From Atrina japonica (taxonomy: Eukaryota; Mollusca; Bivalvia; Pterioida; Pinnidae), in assembly GCA_030159075.1 (NCBI GenBank), contig BROG01000649.1, forward strand, positions 356,004-420,003: a DNA stretch of 64,000 bases. The letters run 5' to 3'. Made by a program: the position numbers and the translations under genes. A model generated the notes under the pieces. The model was not told the origin of the DNA. It saw only the letters and a program-made list of their open reading frames with translations, and made no database searches. The stretch's first letter is position 1. Each line of letters opens with the position of its first letter. Shown in pieces: positions 41,401 through 45,770 of this stretch.

Positions 41401-43795
41401 AAAGATATGGACATGCCATAGATAAGTCTTTAATCTAATTGGTTGACACACTTGTATCACTAAAAATAAAGACTGAATGACTTACATGACCTTTAGAATC
41501 TCGCTTCCAAGAAAACGAAAGTATTACAAATGGCATCTGCATCGCATTGTTCACTGTGCGATAATGGAATTTTGGAGCTATATTTCAGTAGTAACAACTC
41601 AAAGGAGGAATACAATTTCCTCTGATTTGAGATAAGAAACTTAAAATGTAAATTCAACACAAGTTCTCAGAAAAATCCTATGGATAAGTCACCAACTGAT
41701 ATGATTATTCTGTGCATTGACAAGAACAACTAGACCAACATTGACTCGCTACCGATAAACACTCAGTTTACTGCGACACCAGGACTTGTGTGCTATGTAC
41801 CTGGCACCGGTAATCTTTTAGATTTTATTTATTGTTTTAAAAAACAATGTGGGGATCTTTTGTTTAGGAGACAAATCGCTGTCTCAAATTTAATTAATTT
41901 CGATGAGCATTTAAAGCCACAATGTCAGTTACACTCAGGCCGAGTCATGGAAAGCAACTATGGTCACAGAAATTAAAACTTTAACTGTTAATTAATATTG
42001 AATACCTGATCTAGAAAGAAAAAAAAACACTTTAAAAACTTTAATTGCAATCATCTTTAGTAGAATTATATATGGATATATAGGGGTCAGTTTACACAAA
42101 TTAACTCACAATTACAAATCAAAGTGACCAGTTCAGACTGATAATATATTCACAGATTTAATTTGTCAGTGGTGTGTATACATTGTAATACATATGCAAC
42201 AGTGGCTGGCTGAGTCAGTCAATGTTATGTGGCGGGACAAGGGTTATGACAACCTAACTGACTGAGTCCCTGAAGTGAGGTCTTGATTTATTATGTTGAT
42301 AATATTTACAATCACAAGGTCGTAGCACTGAAATCACCATTTAAAATTCTAAATTCTTTTAAAGCTAACAAAGCCATCTTTTTTCAGTGGTTACTCTTAG
42401 ACAGATTTTGGCTATACATTTATTTTTATCATTTGGCCTTGTCCAATACCACTTTCTCTTTAGAAAATTTGTTTAAATTTGGAGCTCAACTGATGAAATC
42501 TAATTGACAGAAATAAACATCTTGAGCATTATAACTTTGGTATTATGTTTGTAATGTTATTTTGTTAAGACACATTGTCAAACGACTGAATAATTATGGT
42601 CTAAAATGTGTGGTAGTTCCTTCACCAAAGTGGACTCCTAAGGGTCTGGGTTTTATTCATTCAGATATTTTCAAGAGACTGAATATCTAAATGTGAGGTA
42701 CCTGTAGTCTTCAGATAGAGGTGATCTGTATGCAAAGCTCCACTGTAGAAATATCCCTTTGTCTGAATATGGAGGGCTTCTGGGGCTTTAAACCGTTATG
42801 TCTCTCATTTCTAGTCTGTGCAAGTCCCACTGGAACCAAAACTGATTATTTGAGAAAGTTTGCCAGTTTATTATCAGAAGGATGGTGGTCTCTTACCATG
42901 TTCATTGTAACCAATTTCTTTCCTCCACCATTAAAAACCTGCCACCATTTGACTGAAAAATTGTTGACTATGGCATAGAGCAACATTCAATTTCGATTCC
43001 CTGTATATGAGGATTTGTGTTTAACCCATTGACCCCTAAGAACACATTTGGACTTGTCTAAGTCATTTACAGAAGAGTTCATAATTTTTCAGTGGTTGAT
43101 ATGTTAAAGTTGGCATCATAAATTTGGTGTGTAATGACTTTGTTTGTAATTATTATGCTTTGATAACTGAAATGTTGAGTTACCTGTTGGTTAATTTTGT
43201 TTTGTTTGTTTGTTTGGAGTTTTGACACTACACTCCAGAATTGTTTTTGTTATGTGGCAGGAGAACTCAGATGCAATGTGAAATGGAAGAAACCATTGTC
43301 TTCTGCATGTAAACTAGGAAACTTTCTCACAAAATCAGTGGCTGGAATCTGTGCTGATCGGAAGTGAAACTTATTAATTTAAAGTGTGATACCCTAACCA
43401 TTCAGCCACATTTTCTTTTAACTAGAACTTGTTAAATTGTCTTTACTGACTGTGACATGGATTTATTCCTTGTTAGTTTTATTTATTTGAATTTGACTGT
43501 GGGCTCAGAGCAGGTGTGATCAGTCGACAGAGGATGCTTTCTTTAACAGGTCTGTGTTTGTTCAGTGTTCACCAGATTTTTCATTTAAACCACCTGACAT
43601 TGAGTACTTAAGCATCTTTGCTTTTTATATGTTTTATGTACTTTGTTTTTCAGCAATGACAATCCCAACTTGCTGATTGGATCATACCCAACTAAAGCCA
43701 CACCCATCCTGTGTCTTCATTTCACACGGCGCAACCTCCTAATAGCCAGTGGTCCATCACTTATATCAGGTGATAAATCTCCACACAAAACTTGA
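235..43795 (+). CDS. TAF5: TAF5, TFIID subunit 5 (whole gene, 19 coding exons)
   Basis: Encodes the WD40 subunit of the general transcription factor TFIID, a nuclear scaffold protein that pairs with TAF6/TAF9 at core promoters. Exons: 235-483, 9283-9395, 10869-10947, 11578-11656, 13704-13827, 14678-14796, 16433-16510, 19338-19439 (end uncertain), 20875-20966, 22441-22560, 23697-23842, 25742-25879, 31424-31499, 32356-32467, 34167-34280, 38102-38156, 39127-39249, 41017-41113, 43654-43795. The order is LisH (about residues 66-96), NTD2 (about 120-255), a lysine-rich linker and six to seven WD40 blades, matching human TAF5 collinearly. The model has about 710 codons against 800 in human; the shortfall is mostly in the low-complexity N-terminus. 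Junction phases agree everywhere except exon 8/9. Identification rests on recalled family sequence, not a search. Confidence 0.95.
583..628. repeat. (ATT)n microsatellite
   Basis: About 15 trinucleotide units. It makes the spurious poly-leucine ORF here. Confidence 0.9.
2516..3040 (+). repeat. 247-bp tandem repeat, about 2.1 copies
   Basis: 2516-2764 and 2765-3009 are near-identical (both contain CTACGCATAGACCCAGGAGC and GAGGGACCGTCTC), and a third copy begins at 3010. The GAGGGACCGTCTCAAAAACTC stretch also occurs alone near 2080. Confidence 0.85.
3566..3640. repeat. (GA)n microsatellite
   Basis: About 37 GA units, uninterrupted. Confidence 0.95.
4335..4940 (+). repeat. Hairpin-bearing repeat family, copy A
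   Basis: Runs from the AATACATAGGTAAAGC region through GAGGGCGAAAGCATTC to TGTGAGCTTCTCTACATA near 4900. It shares a collinear roughly 550-bp core, including ATTGAGTGGCTGACTGTTTC, with four copies at 61.0-62.9 kb. A central inverted repeat (AATCCCTTTGG and CCCAAAGGGTTT) is present but eroded here. Confidence 0.75.
5691..8319. mobile_element. DNA transposon with TIR, host of a nested insertion
   Basis: The ends are perfect inverted repeats, TAGGGCCAGTGATTTTCCG on the left and its complement at 8301-8319, flanked by CTTAAG on both sides (5685-5690 and 8320-8325). The flanking hexamer is itself palindromic, so the target duplication is not proven. There is no transposase ORF. After removing the nested element at 6117-7604 it is about 1.1 kb. 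Superfamily open; the YARNG-like terminus allows hAT. Confidence 0.7.
6117..7604 (+). mobile_element. Helentron-like element nested in TIR transposon
   Basis: The left end AGCTCACCTGAC folds with GTCAGGGTGAGCT (6117-6144). The right end is CAGGTGAGC (7569-7577) followed by the hairpin GGCTCT-TG-AGAGCC (7584-7597) and TCTTGTT. The body has 3-4 degenerate repeats (about 6960-7570) of a unit containing CTTTACA..AAGGTCCTTTACAAAGA and ATGGCCGC. No ORF for Rep/helicase, so non-autonomous. Confidence 0.65.
8320..9282. other. Intron 1, right part
   Basis: No ORF or RNA gene supported. A 65-bp unit is directly duplicated at 8757-8820 and 8821-8884 (ACCACATGTAATTGACATTT). The remainder is AT-rich unique sequence leading to the exon 2 acceptor. 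Confidence 0.5.
9283..9395 (+). CDS. TAF5: TAF5 exon 2 (end of LisH)
   Basis: Starts after TTTTTATCAG in phase 0 and continues LisH as [11 protein letters not shown], which matches the human motif in register. The rest is an acidic linker ending SHALAAYKR. The donor is AAAAG|GTACAT, phase 2. It is separated from exon 1 by an 8.8-kb intron. Confidence 0.92.
9396..10868. other. Intron 2
   Basis: Contains a two-copy direct repeat of about 70-75 bp near 10235-10385 (CTTAGTGCACA..CCCTTATC..TTACAGTGTTTT) and, at about 10640-10800, a degenerate MITE-like sequence (AAAGACCACCT..AGGTGGTCGTTATATAC) with inverted ends. No coding potential seen beyond flanking exons. Confidence 0.5.
10869..10947 (+). 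CDS. TAF5: TAF5 exon 3 (NTD2 start)
   Basis: Acceptor TTACACAG, donor CATAAG|GTATGT, phase 2 in and phase 0 out. Encodes [17 protein letters not shown] and IESCLDVHK, the start of the all-helical TAF5 NTD2 domain used for dimerisation and TFIID assembly. Confidence 0.93.
11398..11512. repeat. (AT)n microsatellite inside inverted arms, intron 3
   Basis: The AT tract is bracketed by ATACCATAACATATATAT and its inverted complement ATATATATGTTATGGTAT, so the whole block is a near-perfect palindrome. Confidence 0.9.
11578..11656 (+). CDS. TAF5: TAF5 exon 4 (NTD2)
   Basis: Encodes [20 protein letters not shown] followed by NEHQAH. The [11 protein letters not shown] stretch is among the most conserved in TAF5. 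Acceptor GTTGTAG, donor CATG|GTAAGT, phase 1 out. Confidence 0.95.
11764..13057. mobile_element. Non-autonomous DNA transposon (CAGGGCTCT termini), intron 4
   Basis: The left end is CAGGGCTCTAAG and the right end is the complement of CAGGGCTCTTAATGGCG. The element is flanked by the direct repeat CTTCT (11759-11763 and 13058-13062). ACTCGCCATT recurs near both ends. About 1.3 kb with no transposase frame. CAGGG ends recall hAT, but a 5-bp duplication is atypical for hAT. Confidence 0.65.
13058..13703. other. Intron 4, right part
   Basis: AT-rich unique sequence without recognisable elements; ends in a normal polypyrimidine tract (TTTTTTTCTTTCTCCATCTCAG) before exon 5. Confidence 0.4.
13704..13827 (+). 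CDS. TAF5: TAF5 exon 5 (NTD2)
   Basis: Acceptor CCATCTCAG. Encodes [20 protein letters not shown], then [15 protein letters not shown], aligning with the human FFEKFHGDQ and LTKKEHMKGN segments. The donor is TTCAA|GTAATT, phase 2. Confidence 0.94.
14062..14097 (+). mobile_element. Solo Helentron-like 3' end
   Basis: GATGAGCGAT, then the hairpin GAGGCCC-TTTT-GGACCTC (one mismatch), then TTGTT. Same layout as 7569-7604 but with a different stem sequence. No matching left end was found in this intron. Confidence 0.6.
14138..14345 (+). mobile_element. tRNA-derived SINE, intron 5
   Basis: A-box-like TGGCAGAGTGGTTAGAGCAT, then about 50 bases later a degenerate B box GGGTCCCAGCCC. It lacks a foldable cloverleaf, so it is not a functional tRNA. 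Confidence 0.6.
14678..14796 (+). CDS. TAF5: TAF5 exon 6 (NTD2 end)
   Basis: Acceptor CTGTTGCAG. Encodes [20 protein letters not shown] and [34 protein letters not shown] is a family signature. The donor is GATG|GTTTGT, a weaker site. A read-through ORF continues a few codons into the intron. Confidence 0.94.
14797..15164. other. Intron 6, left part
   Basis: Unique AT-rich sequence; nothing recognised. Confidence 0.3.
15165..15620 (+). mobile_element. Helentron-like 5' end and 140-bp tandem repeat
   Basis: TTTAGCTCACCGGGAC-AAAA-GTCCCGAAAGCTAAA (hairpin at 15166-15200) resembles the left end at 6117. It is followed by about 2.5 copies of a unit of about 140 bp (starts near 15265, 15407 and 15546) rich in TGACCTTGA and TGACCTAGTG. 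No right end found. Confidence 0.5.
15993..16190 (+). repeat. 65-bp tandem repeat, 3 copies
   Basis: Unit contains AATGTCCCTT..AAAAATGAACTCTATG and TTTACAATCTGCTGGTAAAG. The copies differ by only a few bases. Confidence 0.85.
16433..16510 (+). CDS. TAF5: TAF5 exon 7
   Basis: Encodes [20 protein letters not shown] and GENERDA, equal to human IFDGMPRSKQQI..GSLAGE. Acceptor ATGTTTTAG, donor GTGATG|GTAGGTGA. The last six exon bases and the donor recur many times in the minisatellite that fills the following intron. Confidence 0.92.
16505..19010 (+). repeat. Minisatellite of about 60 bp, intron 7, carrying donor-site copies
   Basis: About 40 degenerate units with the core GGTGAATCATCTGCAGTCTC, then TTTGTTTGTGTGTTATATG. 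The first unit overlaps the end of exon 7 and its donor (GTGATG|GTAGGTGAATC). GATGGTAGGTGA recurs at least nine more times, near 17076, 17134, 17250, 17306, 17422, 17538, 17596, 18512 and 18791. The right third is increasingly scrambled. Confidence 0.9.
19338..19439 (+). CDS. TAF5: TAF5 exon 8 (3' end uncertain)
   Basis: Acceptor CTTGGCAG. Encodes [20 protein letters not shown] then DEEK, matching human [15 protein letters not shown]. The best donor is AAAG|GTAAAT at 19440 (phase 1), but exon 9 is entered in phase 0. A weaker donor, AAAAG|GTTGTC after 19411, gives phase 0 and a natural DEEK-KKK junction and would drop nine unconserved codons. An unseen microexon is the other option. Confidence 0.75.
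19440..20309. other. Intron 8, left part
   Basis: AT-rich; no element recognised. If a microexon corrects the exon 8/9 phase it should lie between 19440 and 20870, but I cannot point to a conserved one. Confidence 0.35.
20310..20820 (+). repeat. 61-bp minisatellite with AG|GT junctions, intron 8
   Basis: About six to eight units of GTAGGGGACATGTATTGATC..TACTCCCATG..TTTTTCATGG..TTTCACAG. Every unit border reads TTTCACAG|GTAGGG (GT at 20522, 20583, 20644, 20706 and 20767), so it can be read as both acceptor and donor. Confidence 0.88.
20875..20966 (+). CDS. TAF5: TAF5 exon 9 (basic linker)
   Basis: Encodes [20 protein letters not shown] then [11 protein letters not shown], the Lys-rich linker and the invariant NRIPLPEL. 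All nearby AG acceptors (20873-20880) fall in phase 0. The donor is GAGTT|GTAAGT, phase 2. Confidence 0.9.
20967..22440. other. Intron 9
   Basis: AT-rich. A 32-bp direct duplication lies at about 21737-21800 (GTATATAATTAGAATACTTT). A stretch at 21240-21730 holds diverged inverted motifs around TCGATGTTTTGAAC and GTTGAAGTCCCGATGTTTCA, probably an old MITE. No gene seen. Confidence 0.4.
22441..22560 (+). CDS. TAF5: TAF5 exon 10
   Basis: Acceptor TTCTCTCAG. Encodes [20 protein letters not shown] and [20 protein letters not shown], like human SICFYTFLNAYQG, leading into WD40 blade 1. The donor is CAGGG|GTAAGT. The last roughly 25 exon bases are repeated in the adjoining intronic minisatellite. 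Confidence 0.93.
22536..23440 (+). repeat. Minisatellite of about 55 bp, intron 10, derived from the exon 10 end
   Basis: About 16 units of CACTCTTAAATTCTTATCGG / GGCTAA.. / ATAAGATTTGTATGTCATC. The first unit is the last 25 coding bases of exon 10 plus the real donor (CAGGGGTAAGTT). In the array the donor reads CAGGGCTAAGTT or CGGGGCTAA, so GT is lost in every copy I checked. Confidence 0.9.
23441..23696. other. Intron 10, right part
   Basis: Unique AT-rich sequence up to the exon 11 acceptor; nothing recognised. Confidence 0.3.
23697..23842 (+). CDS. TAF5: TAF5 exon 11 (WD40 blade 1)
   Basis: Encodes [35 protein letters not shown] and [23 protein letters not shown] is diagnostic of TAF5. 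Acceptor TTACCAG, donor GCAG|GTATTT, phase 1. Confidence 0.95.
23843..24799. other. Intron 11, left part
   Basis: AT-rich, no ORF. Repeated phrases such as AAAACTGCAAT and GGTTCAGGATT hint at a decayed element but I could not define ends. Confidence 0.3.
24815..24965. mobile_element. MITE-like 'AAGTTTGACTGT' family, copy 1
   Basis: Contains AAAGCCACTCAAGGGAACAG, GGTCTTTATAGGCAG and the end AAGTTTGACTGT. A second copy at 38404-38560 is collinear (CACTCAAGGGAACAGG .. AAGTTTGACTGT). Confidence 0.65.
25070..25436. mobile_element. hAT-like MITE (CAGGGCTCGAA termini), intron 11
   Basis: The left end is CAGGGCTCGAAATT and the right end is the complement of CAGGGCTTGAATTT; 367 bp. Internal inverted phrases (CTGGTCCTATTGTCCAGTA, GGACCAGTAGAAATTTG). 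No clear target duplication. Confidence 0.6.
25446..25642. mobile_element. Second CAGGGC element fragment and minus-strand SINE
   Basis: 25446 starts CAGGGCTGGCCCCATAAAAC and ends near CTTAAGCTCTGGCC (about 25570), like the element at 32564. The complement of 25561-25642 has the A-box-like GTGGCTCAGTGGTTAGAGCA, as in tRNA-derived SINEs. Confidence 0.45.
25742..25879 (+). CDS. TAF5: TAF5 exon 12 (WD40 blade 2)
   Basis: Acceptor TTTTTTCAG. Encodes [20 protein letters not shown] then [20 protein letters not shown] and SSEDGT. The family-specific DDVLER.MDE.TA.E segment precedes a canonical WD repeat. Donor ACAG|GTAAAA. Confidence 0.96.
25880..27029. other. Intron 12, left part
   Basis: Intron 12 is the second longest (5.5 kb). 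This part has a duplicated phrase at 25995-26070 (TTATGCATTGAACATAATAC), a (GTCT)n tract at 26348-26378 and a dispersed-repeat-like stretch to about 26600 (GGGTGGGGTCAAAATGTAGG). No ORF of note. Confidence 0.45.
27030..28210 (+). repeat. Two tandem repeats (about 220 bp x2, about 125 bp x6)
   Basis: 27060-27400 has two copies of a unit with CAAAGAGTCCTTCATACCAA or a variant. 27395-28200 has about six copies of GAAATATATATTTTTACTTA..TAACTTAAAAACCGTTCACA..GGGAAACACATTCAGTGG, each ending in a C/G-rich CCTGCCCCACCC. Confidence 0.85.
28284..28316 (+). mobile_element. Helentron-like 3' end, intron 12
   Basis: AGGTGAGC, then the hairpin GTTGTC-TTCT-GACAAC (28295-28310), then TCTTGT. The third example of this arrangement in the window. 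The left end of the element was not identified; the tandem repeats at 27.0-28.2 kb may be its body. Confidence 0.55.
28685..29865 (+). mobile_element. 1.2-kb dispersed element, copy 1 (inverted partner at 46.5 kb)
   Basis: Aligns in reverse orientation along its whole length with 46545-47965. Shared phrases include TCTCTGAACATATGAATGAA, AGATCTAGGTCATGTTATGA, GATAAACAGCTTGCTTT, CCATATCACTAGTTTCTTTC and CCAGTGGACTACAGTTTCAC. It ends near a hairpin AAGGATTGT-GAAAA-ACAATCCTT (29838-29861). No conserved reading frame. Confidence 0.8.
29866..30639. other. Intron 12, between element copy 1 and minisatellite
   Basis: AT-rich. Contains TTATCACCCACTCGC..TGCGCATAATAGAGTGTGATAA (29877-29940), an imperfect inverted repeat that may belong to the preceding element. 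Otherwise nothing recognised. Confidence 0.35.
30640..31268 (+). repeat. 44-bp minisatellite with consensus donor, intron 12
   Basis: About 14 units of GGGACTGTATAATCATGTAT..GTATGTCTGGTAAGTCACTA..GTTA. Most units contain CTG|GTAAGTCA, a strong 5' splice consensus. The array ends about 155 bases before the exon 13 acceptor. Confidence 0.92.
31424..31499 (+). CDS. TAF5: TAF5 exon 13 (blades 2/3)
   Basis: Encodes [19 protein letters not shown] then VWDVEF. Acceptor CTCATTCAG, donor TTCAG|GTAAAG. Human TAF5 has GHNYPVWD here and this copy has GHGVWD, two residues shorter in a loop that is otherwise highly conserved. Confidence 0.93.
31500..32355. other. Intron 13
   Basis: AT-rich. A CpG-bearing stretch at about 31980-32150 (GAATCGCGAGAAC..TTTTCGCATAAT..CACGAAAATAAAATTGC) looks like a degraded dispersed repeat. 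No gene. Confidence 0.35.
32356..32467 (+). CDS. TAF5: TAF5 exon 14 (WD40 blade 3)
   Basis: Encodes [20 protein letters not shown] then [31 protein letters not shown] is nearly invariant in TAF5. Acceptor CTACTTGCAG, donor GAT|GTGAGT, phase 0. Confidence 0.96.
32564..33476. mobile_element. Non-autonomous TIR element (CAGGGCC termini), intron 14
   Basis: The left end is CAGGGCCGTAAAAC and the right end is the complement of CAGGGCCCGAGGCCATAAAC. Both subterminal regions repeat phrases such as TTTTCTCAGA and TTTACTCAGAT in inverted order. No transposase frame. Related to 25446. Confidence 0.55.
33477..34166. other. Intron 14, right part
   Basis: AT-rich with a T-rich tract at 34022-34041; nothing else recognised. 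The exon 15 frame is open for about 120 bases upstream, but this is not conserved. Confidence 0.3.
34167..34280 (+). CDS. TAF5: TAF5 exon 15 (WD40 blade 4)
   Basis: Encodes [20 protein letters not shown] then [18 protein letters not shown], a complete WD repeat. Acceptor CATTGTCAG, donor CATAAG|GTCAGT, phase 0. A tandem repeat starts about 24 bases into the following intron. Confidence 0.96.
34304..34712 (+). repeat. 41-bp minisatellite, intron 15
   Basis: About 10 units of AGTCTACCTTGACCAAGCAT..TGTCAAATTC.GTAAATG. Starts about 24 bases after the exon 15 donor. Confidence 0.92.
34725..35115 (+). mobile_element. SINE-like dispersed repeat (AAAC tail family), copy 1
   Basis: Contains TTAAAGAACCCTCACTGCTC, CTGAGCATAGGCCAAA, GAAGCCCTTCACC and GAGTGAAATATTCTTG, then a GTTAAACAC..AACAAC tail. 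Shared with 44930-45115 and 45600-45765. Confidence 0.65.
35116..36448. other. Intron 15, middle
   Basis: AT-rich, short purine runs around 35490-35600; no gene or repeat recognised. Confidence 0.3.
36449..37000 (+). repeat. 17-bp minisatellite, intron 15
   Basis: About 33 units of AACCGTAACTTACTTTT, with a second form ending TTCA. Almost G-free on this strand. The complement reads AAAGTAAGTTACGG, so the - strand is an array of donor-like AA|GTAAGT. Confidence 0.93.
37001..38101. other. Intron 15, right part
   Basis: AT-rich unique sequence to the exon 16 acceptor; nothing recognised. Confidence 0.3.
38102..38156 (+). CDS. TAF5: TAF5 exon 16 (WD40 blade 5)
   Basis: Short 55-base exon encoding [19 protein letters not shown]. 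Acceptor ATATTTTAG, donor TTCAG|GTTAGT, phase 1. The preceding intron is 3.8 kb and repeat-rich. Confidence 0.93.
38236..38418. repeat. Two (AT)n tracts around AAGTTTGACT motifs, intron 16
   Basis: Tract 1 at about 38250-38334 and tract 2 at about 38355-38402, separated by GTATTGAAAGTTTGACTATA. AAAGTTTGACTGTGTAT lies left and TTCAAACTTTCC right, so the block has inverted arms. Confidence 0.9.
38404..38560. mobile_element. MITE-like 'AAGTTTGACTGT' family, copy 2
   Basis: CAAACTTTCCTATAAAGGCC at the left, GCAAGTTTGACTGTT at the right, collinear with 24815-24965. The AT tract to its left may be an expansion inside the same or an adjacent copy. Confidence 0.65.
38935..39030 (-). mobile_element. 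tRNA-derived SINE fragment, intron 16
   Basis: The complement has A-box-like GGCGGTCTAGTGGTAGAAGC and B-box-like AGGTTGGATACCC at tRNA spacing. It does not close into a full cloverleaf. Confidence 0.55.
39127..39249 (+). CDS. TAF5: TAF5 exon 17 (blades 5/6)
   Basis: Encodes [20 protein letters not shown] then [20 protein letters not shown], matching human VLLWDIGHG and HTDTVCSLRFSRDG. Acceptor CATTGCAG, donor TCAG|GTGAGT. Confidence 0.95.
39250..40014. other. Intron 17, left part
   Basis: AT-rich; no gene or repeat recognised. Confidence 0.3.
40015..40436 (+). repeat. 42-bp minisatellite, intron 17
   Basis: About 10 units of AATTCAGTTATTGTGGTAAT..GATTTGGTAACTGCGTGCCA..AG. Because 42 is a multiple of three the array stays open on both strands and produces long repetitive ORFs that are not evidence of a gene. 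Confidence 0.92.
40437..41016. other. Intron 17, right part
   Basis: Unique AT-rich sequence; a 90-codon ORF at 40528 has no recognisable features. Confidence 0.3.
41017..41113 (+). CDS. TAF5: TAF5 exon 18 (WD40 blade 6)
   Basis: Encodes [20 protein letters not shown] then [11 protein letters not shown]. Acceptor TTTTTACAG, donor AATGT|GTATGT, phase 2, which joins exon 19 in frame. Confidence 0.92.
41268..42243. mobile_element. piggyBac-like MITE, intron 18
   Basis: The left end is TTAA|CCCTTATCCCGCG and the right end GGCGGGACAAGGG|TTAT, i.e. inverted CCCTTRTCCCGC termini next to TTAA (right copy one mismatch). TTAA targets with CCC termini are typical of piggyBac. 976 bp with no transposase. 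Confidence 0.7.
42244..43653. other. Intron 18, right part
   Basis: AT-rich. Short ORFs at 42283 and 42721 show no family features. No repeat recognised. Confidence 0.3.
43654..43795 (+). CDS. TAF5: TAF5 exon 19 (C-terminus and stop)
   Basis: Acceptor TTTTTCAG. Encodes [20 protein letters not shown] then [13 protein letters not shown], equal to human [22 protein letters not shown] 16-residue tail follows and the stop TGA is at 43793-43795. Confidence 0.93.
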
Positions 43796-43799
43796 TAAT

Positions 43800-44350
43800 A
43801 AGAGCTGGAATCTCATACTCATAGGTACTTGGAAGAGGAAGTTTACATCCAGTTTAAGGGACTATGTCGAAATAAAAAGCTGATGTGTTTTGACTATCTG
43901 AGCTGGAATCTTATATTCATAGGTACTTGGAAGAGGAAGTGTACATCCAGTTTAAGGGACTATGTCGAAATAAAAAGCTGATGTGTTTTGACTATCTGAG
44001 GTGGAATCTTATATTCATAGGTACTTGGAAGAGGAAGTGTAGGTACTTGTCAGAAGAGGAAGTGTAATATCATCCTTAGTTTGGAAGGGACATCCAGTTT
44101 AAGAGACTGAGTCAGAATAAAATACTGATGTGTTTTGAATATCTGAGCTGGAATCTTATATTCATAGGTACTTGGAAGAGGAAGTGTACATCCAGTTTAA
44201 GGGACTATGTCGAAATAAAAAGCTGATGTATTTTGACAATCTGACATCTAATTTTAGTGAACGAATTGTGTCAGGATAAAAAGCTGATGTCTTTTGACAT
44301 TCTGACAACTAGTTTTTAGTAAGGGACAGTGTCAAAATATAAAGGTGATG
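43800..44350 (+). repeat. 98-bp tandem repeat behind the TAF5 stop
   Basis: About five units of GAGCTGGAATCTTATATTCA..TAGGTACTTGGAAGAGGAAG..GGGACTATGTCG..AATAAAAAGCTGATG, one with a roughly 45-base insertion. It starts within five bases of the stop codon and so likely lies in the 3' UTR. Confidence 0.88.
43871..44219 (+). promoter_or_regulatory. Repeated poly(A) signals AATAAA
   Basis: AATAAA at 43871, 43969, 44116 and 44214, one per repeat unit. The first three-quarters of the array therefore offers at least four possible TAF5 cleavage sites. Confidence 0.55.
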
Positions 44351-44924
44351 TGTTTTGATATTTACTTATCAGATGGATGAAGATTGTATTTGCTACTTTA
44401 CACTGAGCAAAAATACAAGAAAGGAAAAGTTGTTTTGAAAAATACAGAGAAGGCCAGATGTACAAGATGATCTCTTAATTTATTCCAAACAGTTCCTTTG
44501 TCAGACTTTCCATCAGGACAGAAAACATCCTGTCTTGTTATAAAGCAACAATCAACAAAAGCAAAGGAATCAAAGAATAATTGTTAGAAGAGAATACATG
44601 TATGTACAGAGTGTCATGACTACGTGAAGTTGAACTTACTACAATATAAACATCTTGGTATGTTTTAATAATTACAACATGAAATACTTTATGACAATAA
44701 AAGGTAAAAATCTGACACAACTGTATCATTTTGTTTTTGATGGTGGTGGGGGGGGGGGGGGCACAGAAATGGTTTAATCGTTTATTATTTAATAGTGTAT
44801 TATGACATGCTAGATACAGTATTTAATACCAAGGAAAAACCATCAACTTTCAGGAAAAGAATTGACAATAGATCTTATAAAGACAGTTCCAATATTTCAT
44901 CAGTTCTATGTAATTATCTACAGA
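44351..44924. other. Intergenic, includes G-tract
   Basis: AT-rich with a poly-G run at about 44746-44761; nothing else recognised. Confidence 0.4.
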
Positions 44925-44929
44925 GTCTT

Positions 44930-45115
44930 TTACGGCACATGCGGATGAGACAGTAAAAACCGAGGTCCCATGTTACATAAGGTTTTCAATGGCCGAAAGT
45001 GCTGAGTGTTGGCCAAAATTGGAAGCCCTTCACCGGCATTTCGTGACATCTCCATATGAGTGAAATATTCTTGAGTGTGACGTCAAACAACAATAAACAA
45101 TTAGACAACAACAAG
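44930..45115 (+). mobile_element. SINE-like repeat (AAAC tail family), copy 2
   Basis: CCGAAAGTGCTGAGTGTTGG, GGAAGCCCTTCACCGGCATT, TGAGTGAAATATTCTTGAG and CGTCAAACAACAATAAAC tail; matches copies at 34725 and 45600. Confidence 0.65.
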
Positions 45116-45599
45116 AACATGTTATATGATCTATAAATATATCTATGAAAAGATTCCAGGTAATACAGATTGTGGAATTTGTCACCCCTGCAGGGTTACA
45201 TGATTTGTAGATGAGACAGGGGTTTATATATTATTTTATAGGTCTTTTTTTTCTAGTAAAGGGGCCTTAGCTGTGTTTACCAATCAAAATTATTTTGAAA
45301 ATAAAAATGAAAGCTATACACAGGCATGAAAGATCTTTCATTCCTATATACATGTATTTTGTGGAAACGGGGTCAGAACCATTGTGGTATGCATATACAA
45401 AAGGTTGAATTAATCAATTGCAAGTGAATAATTGCCAAACTGGGTTTCTCAAATTCTTTTTACAAAATATAAAGGAATTTATGAATTTTTATGCCTGTTT
45501 CCTTTTTTTTTTTTGTTATTGTAGATCTAGCCAGTAAAAACGAAAAGAAAAAGTTTTTATGAAAAAACTGACATCTACTGCCCCTTGAATATCGCATCT
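45116..45599. other. Intergenic AT-rich
   Basis: Contains a diverged stretch (ATAAAAATGAAAGCTATACA..GGCATGAAAGATC) with an inverted counterpart, a decayed repeat resembling 15700-15910. No gene. Confidence 0.3.
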
Positions 45600-45770
45600 C
45601 ATCGTGTCATACGGCACGTTAAAGAACCCTCACTGCTCAATGGTCGTAAGTGCCGAGCATAGGCCAAACTTTGTAGCCCTTCACTGCCGGCATTGGTGAC
45701 ATCTCCATATGAGTGAAATATTTTTGAGTGGGACGTTAAACAACAATAAGCAAACAAACAAACGAATATA
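45600..45770 (+). mobile_element. SINE-like repeat (AAAC tail family), copy 3
   Basis: ACGTTAAAGAACCCTCACTG, GTGCCGAGCATAGGCCAAA, TGGGACGTTAAACAACAATA and an (AAAC)n tail. Confidence 0.7.
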
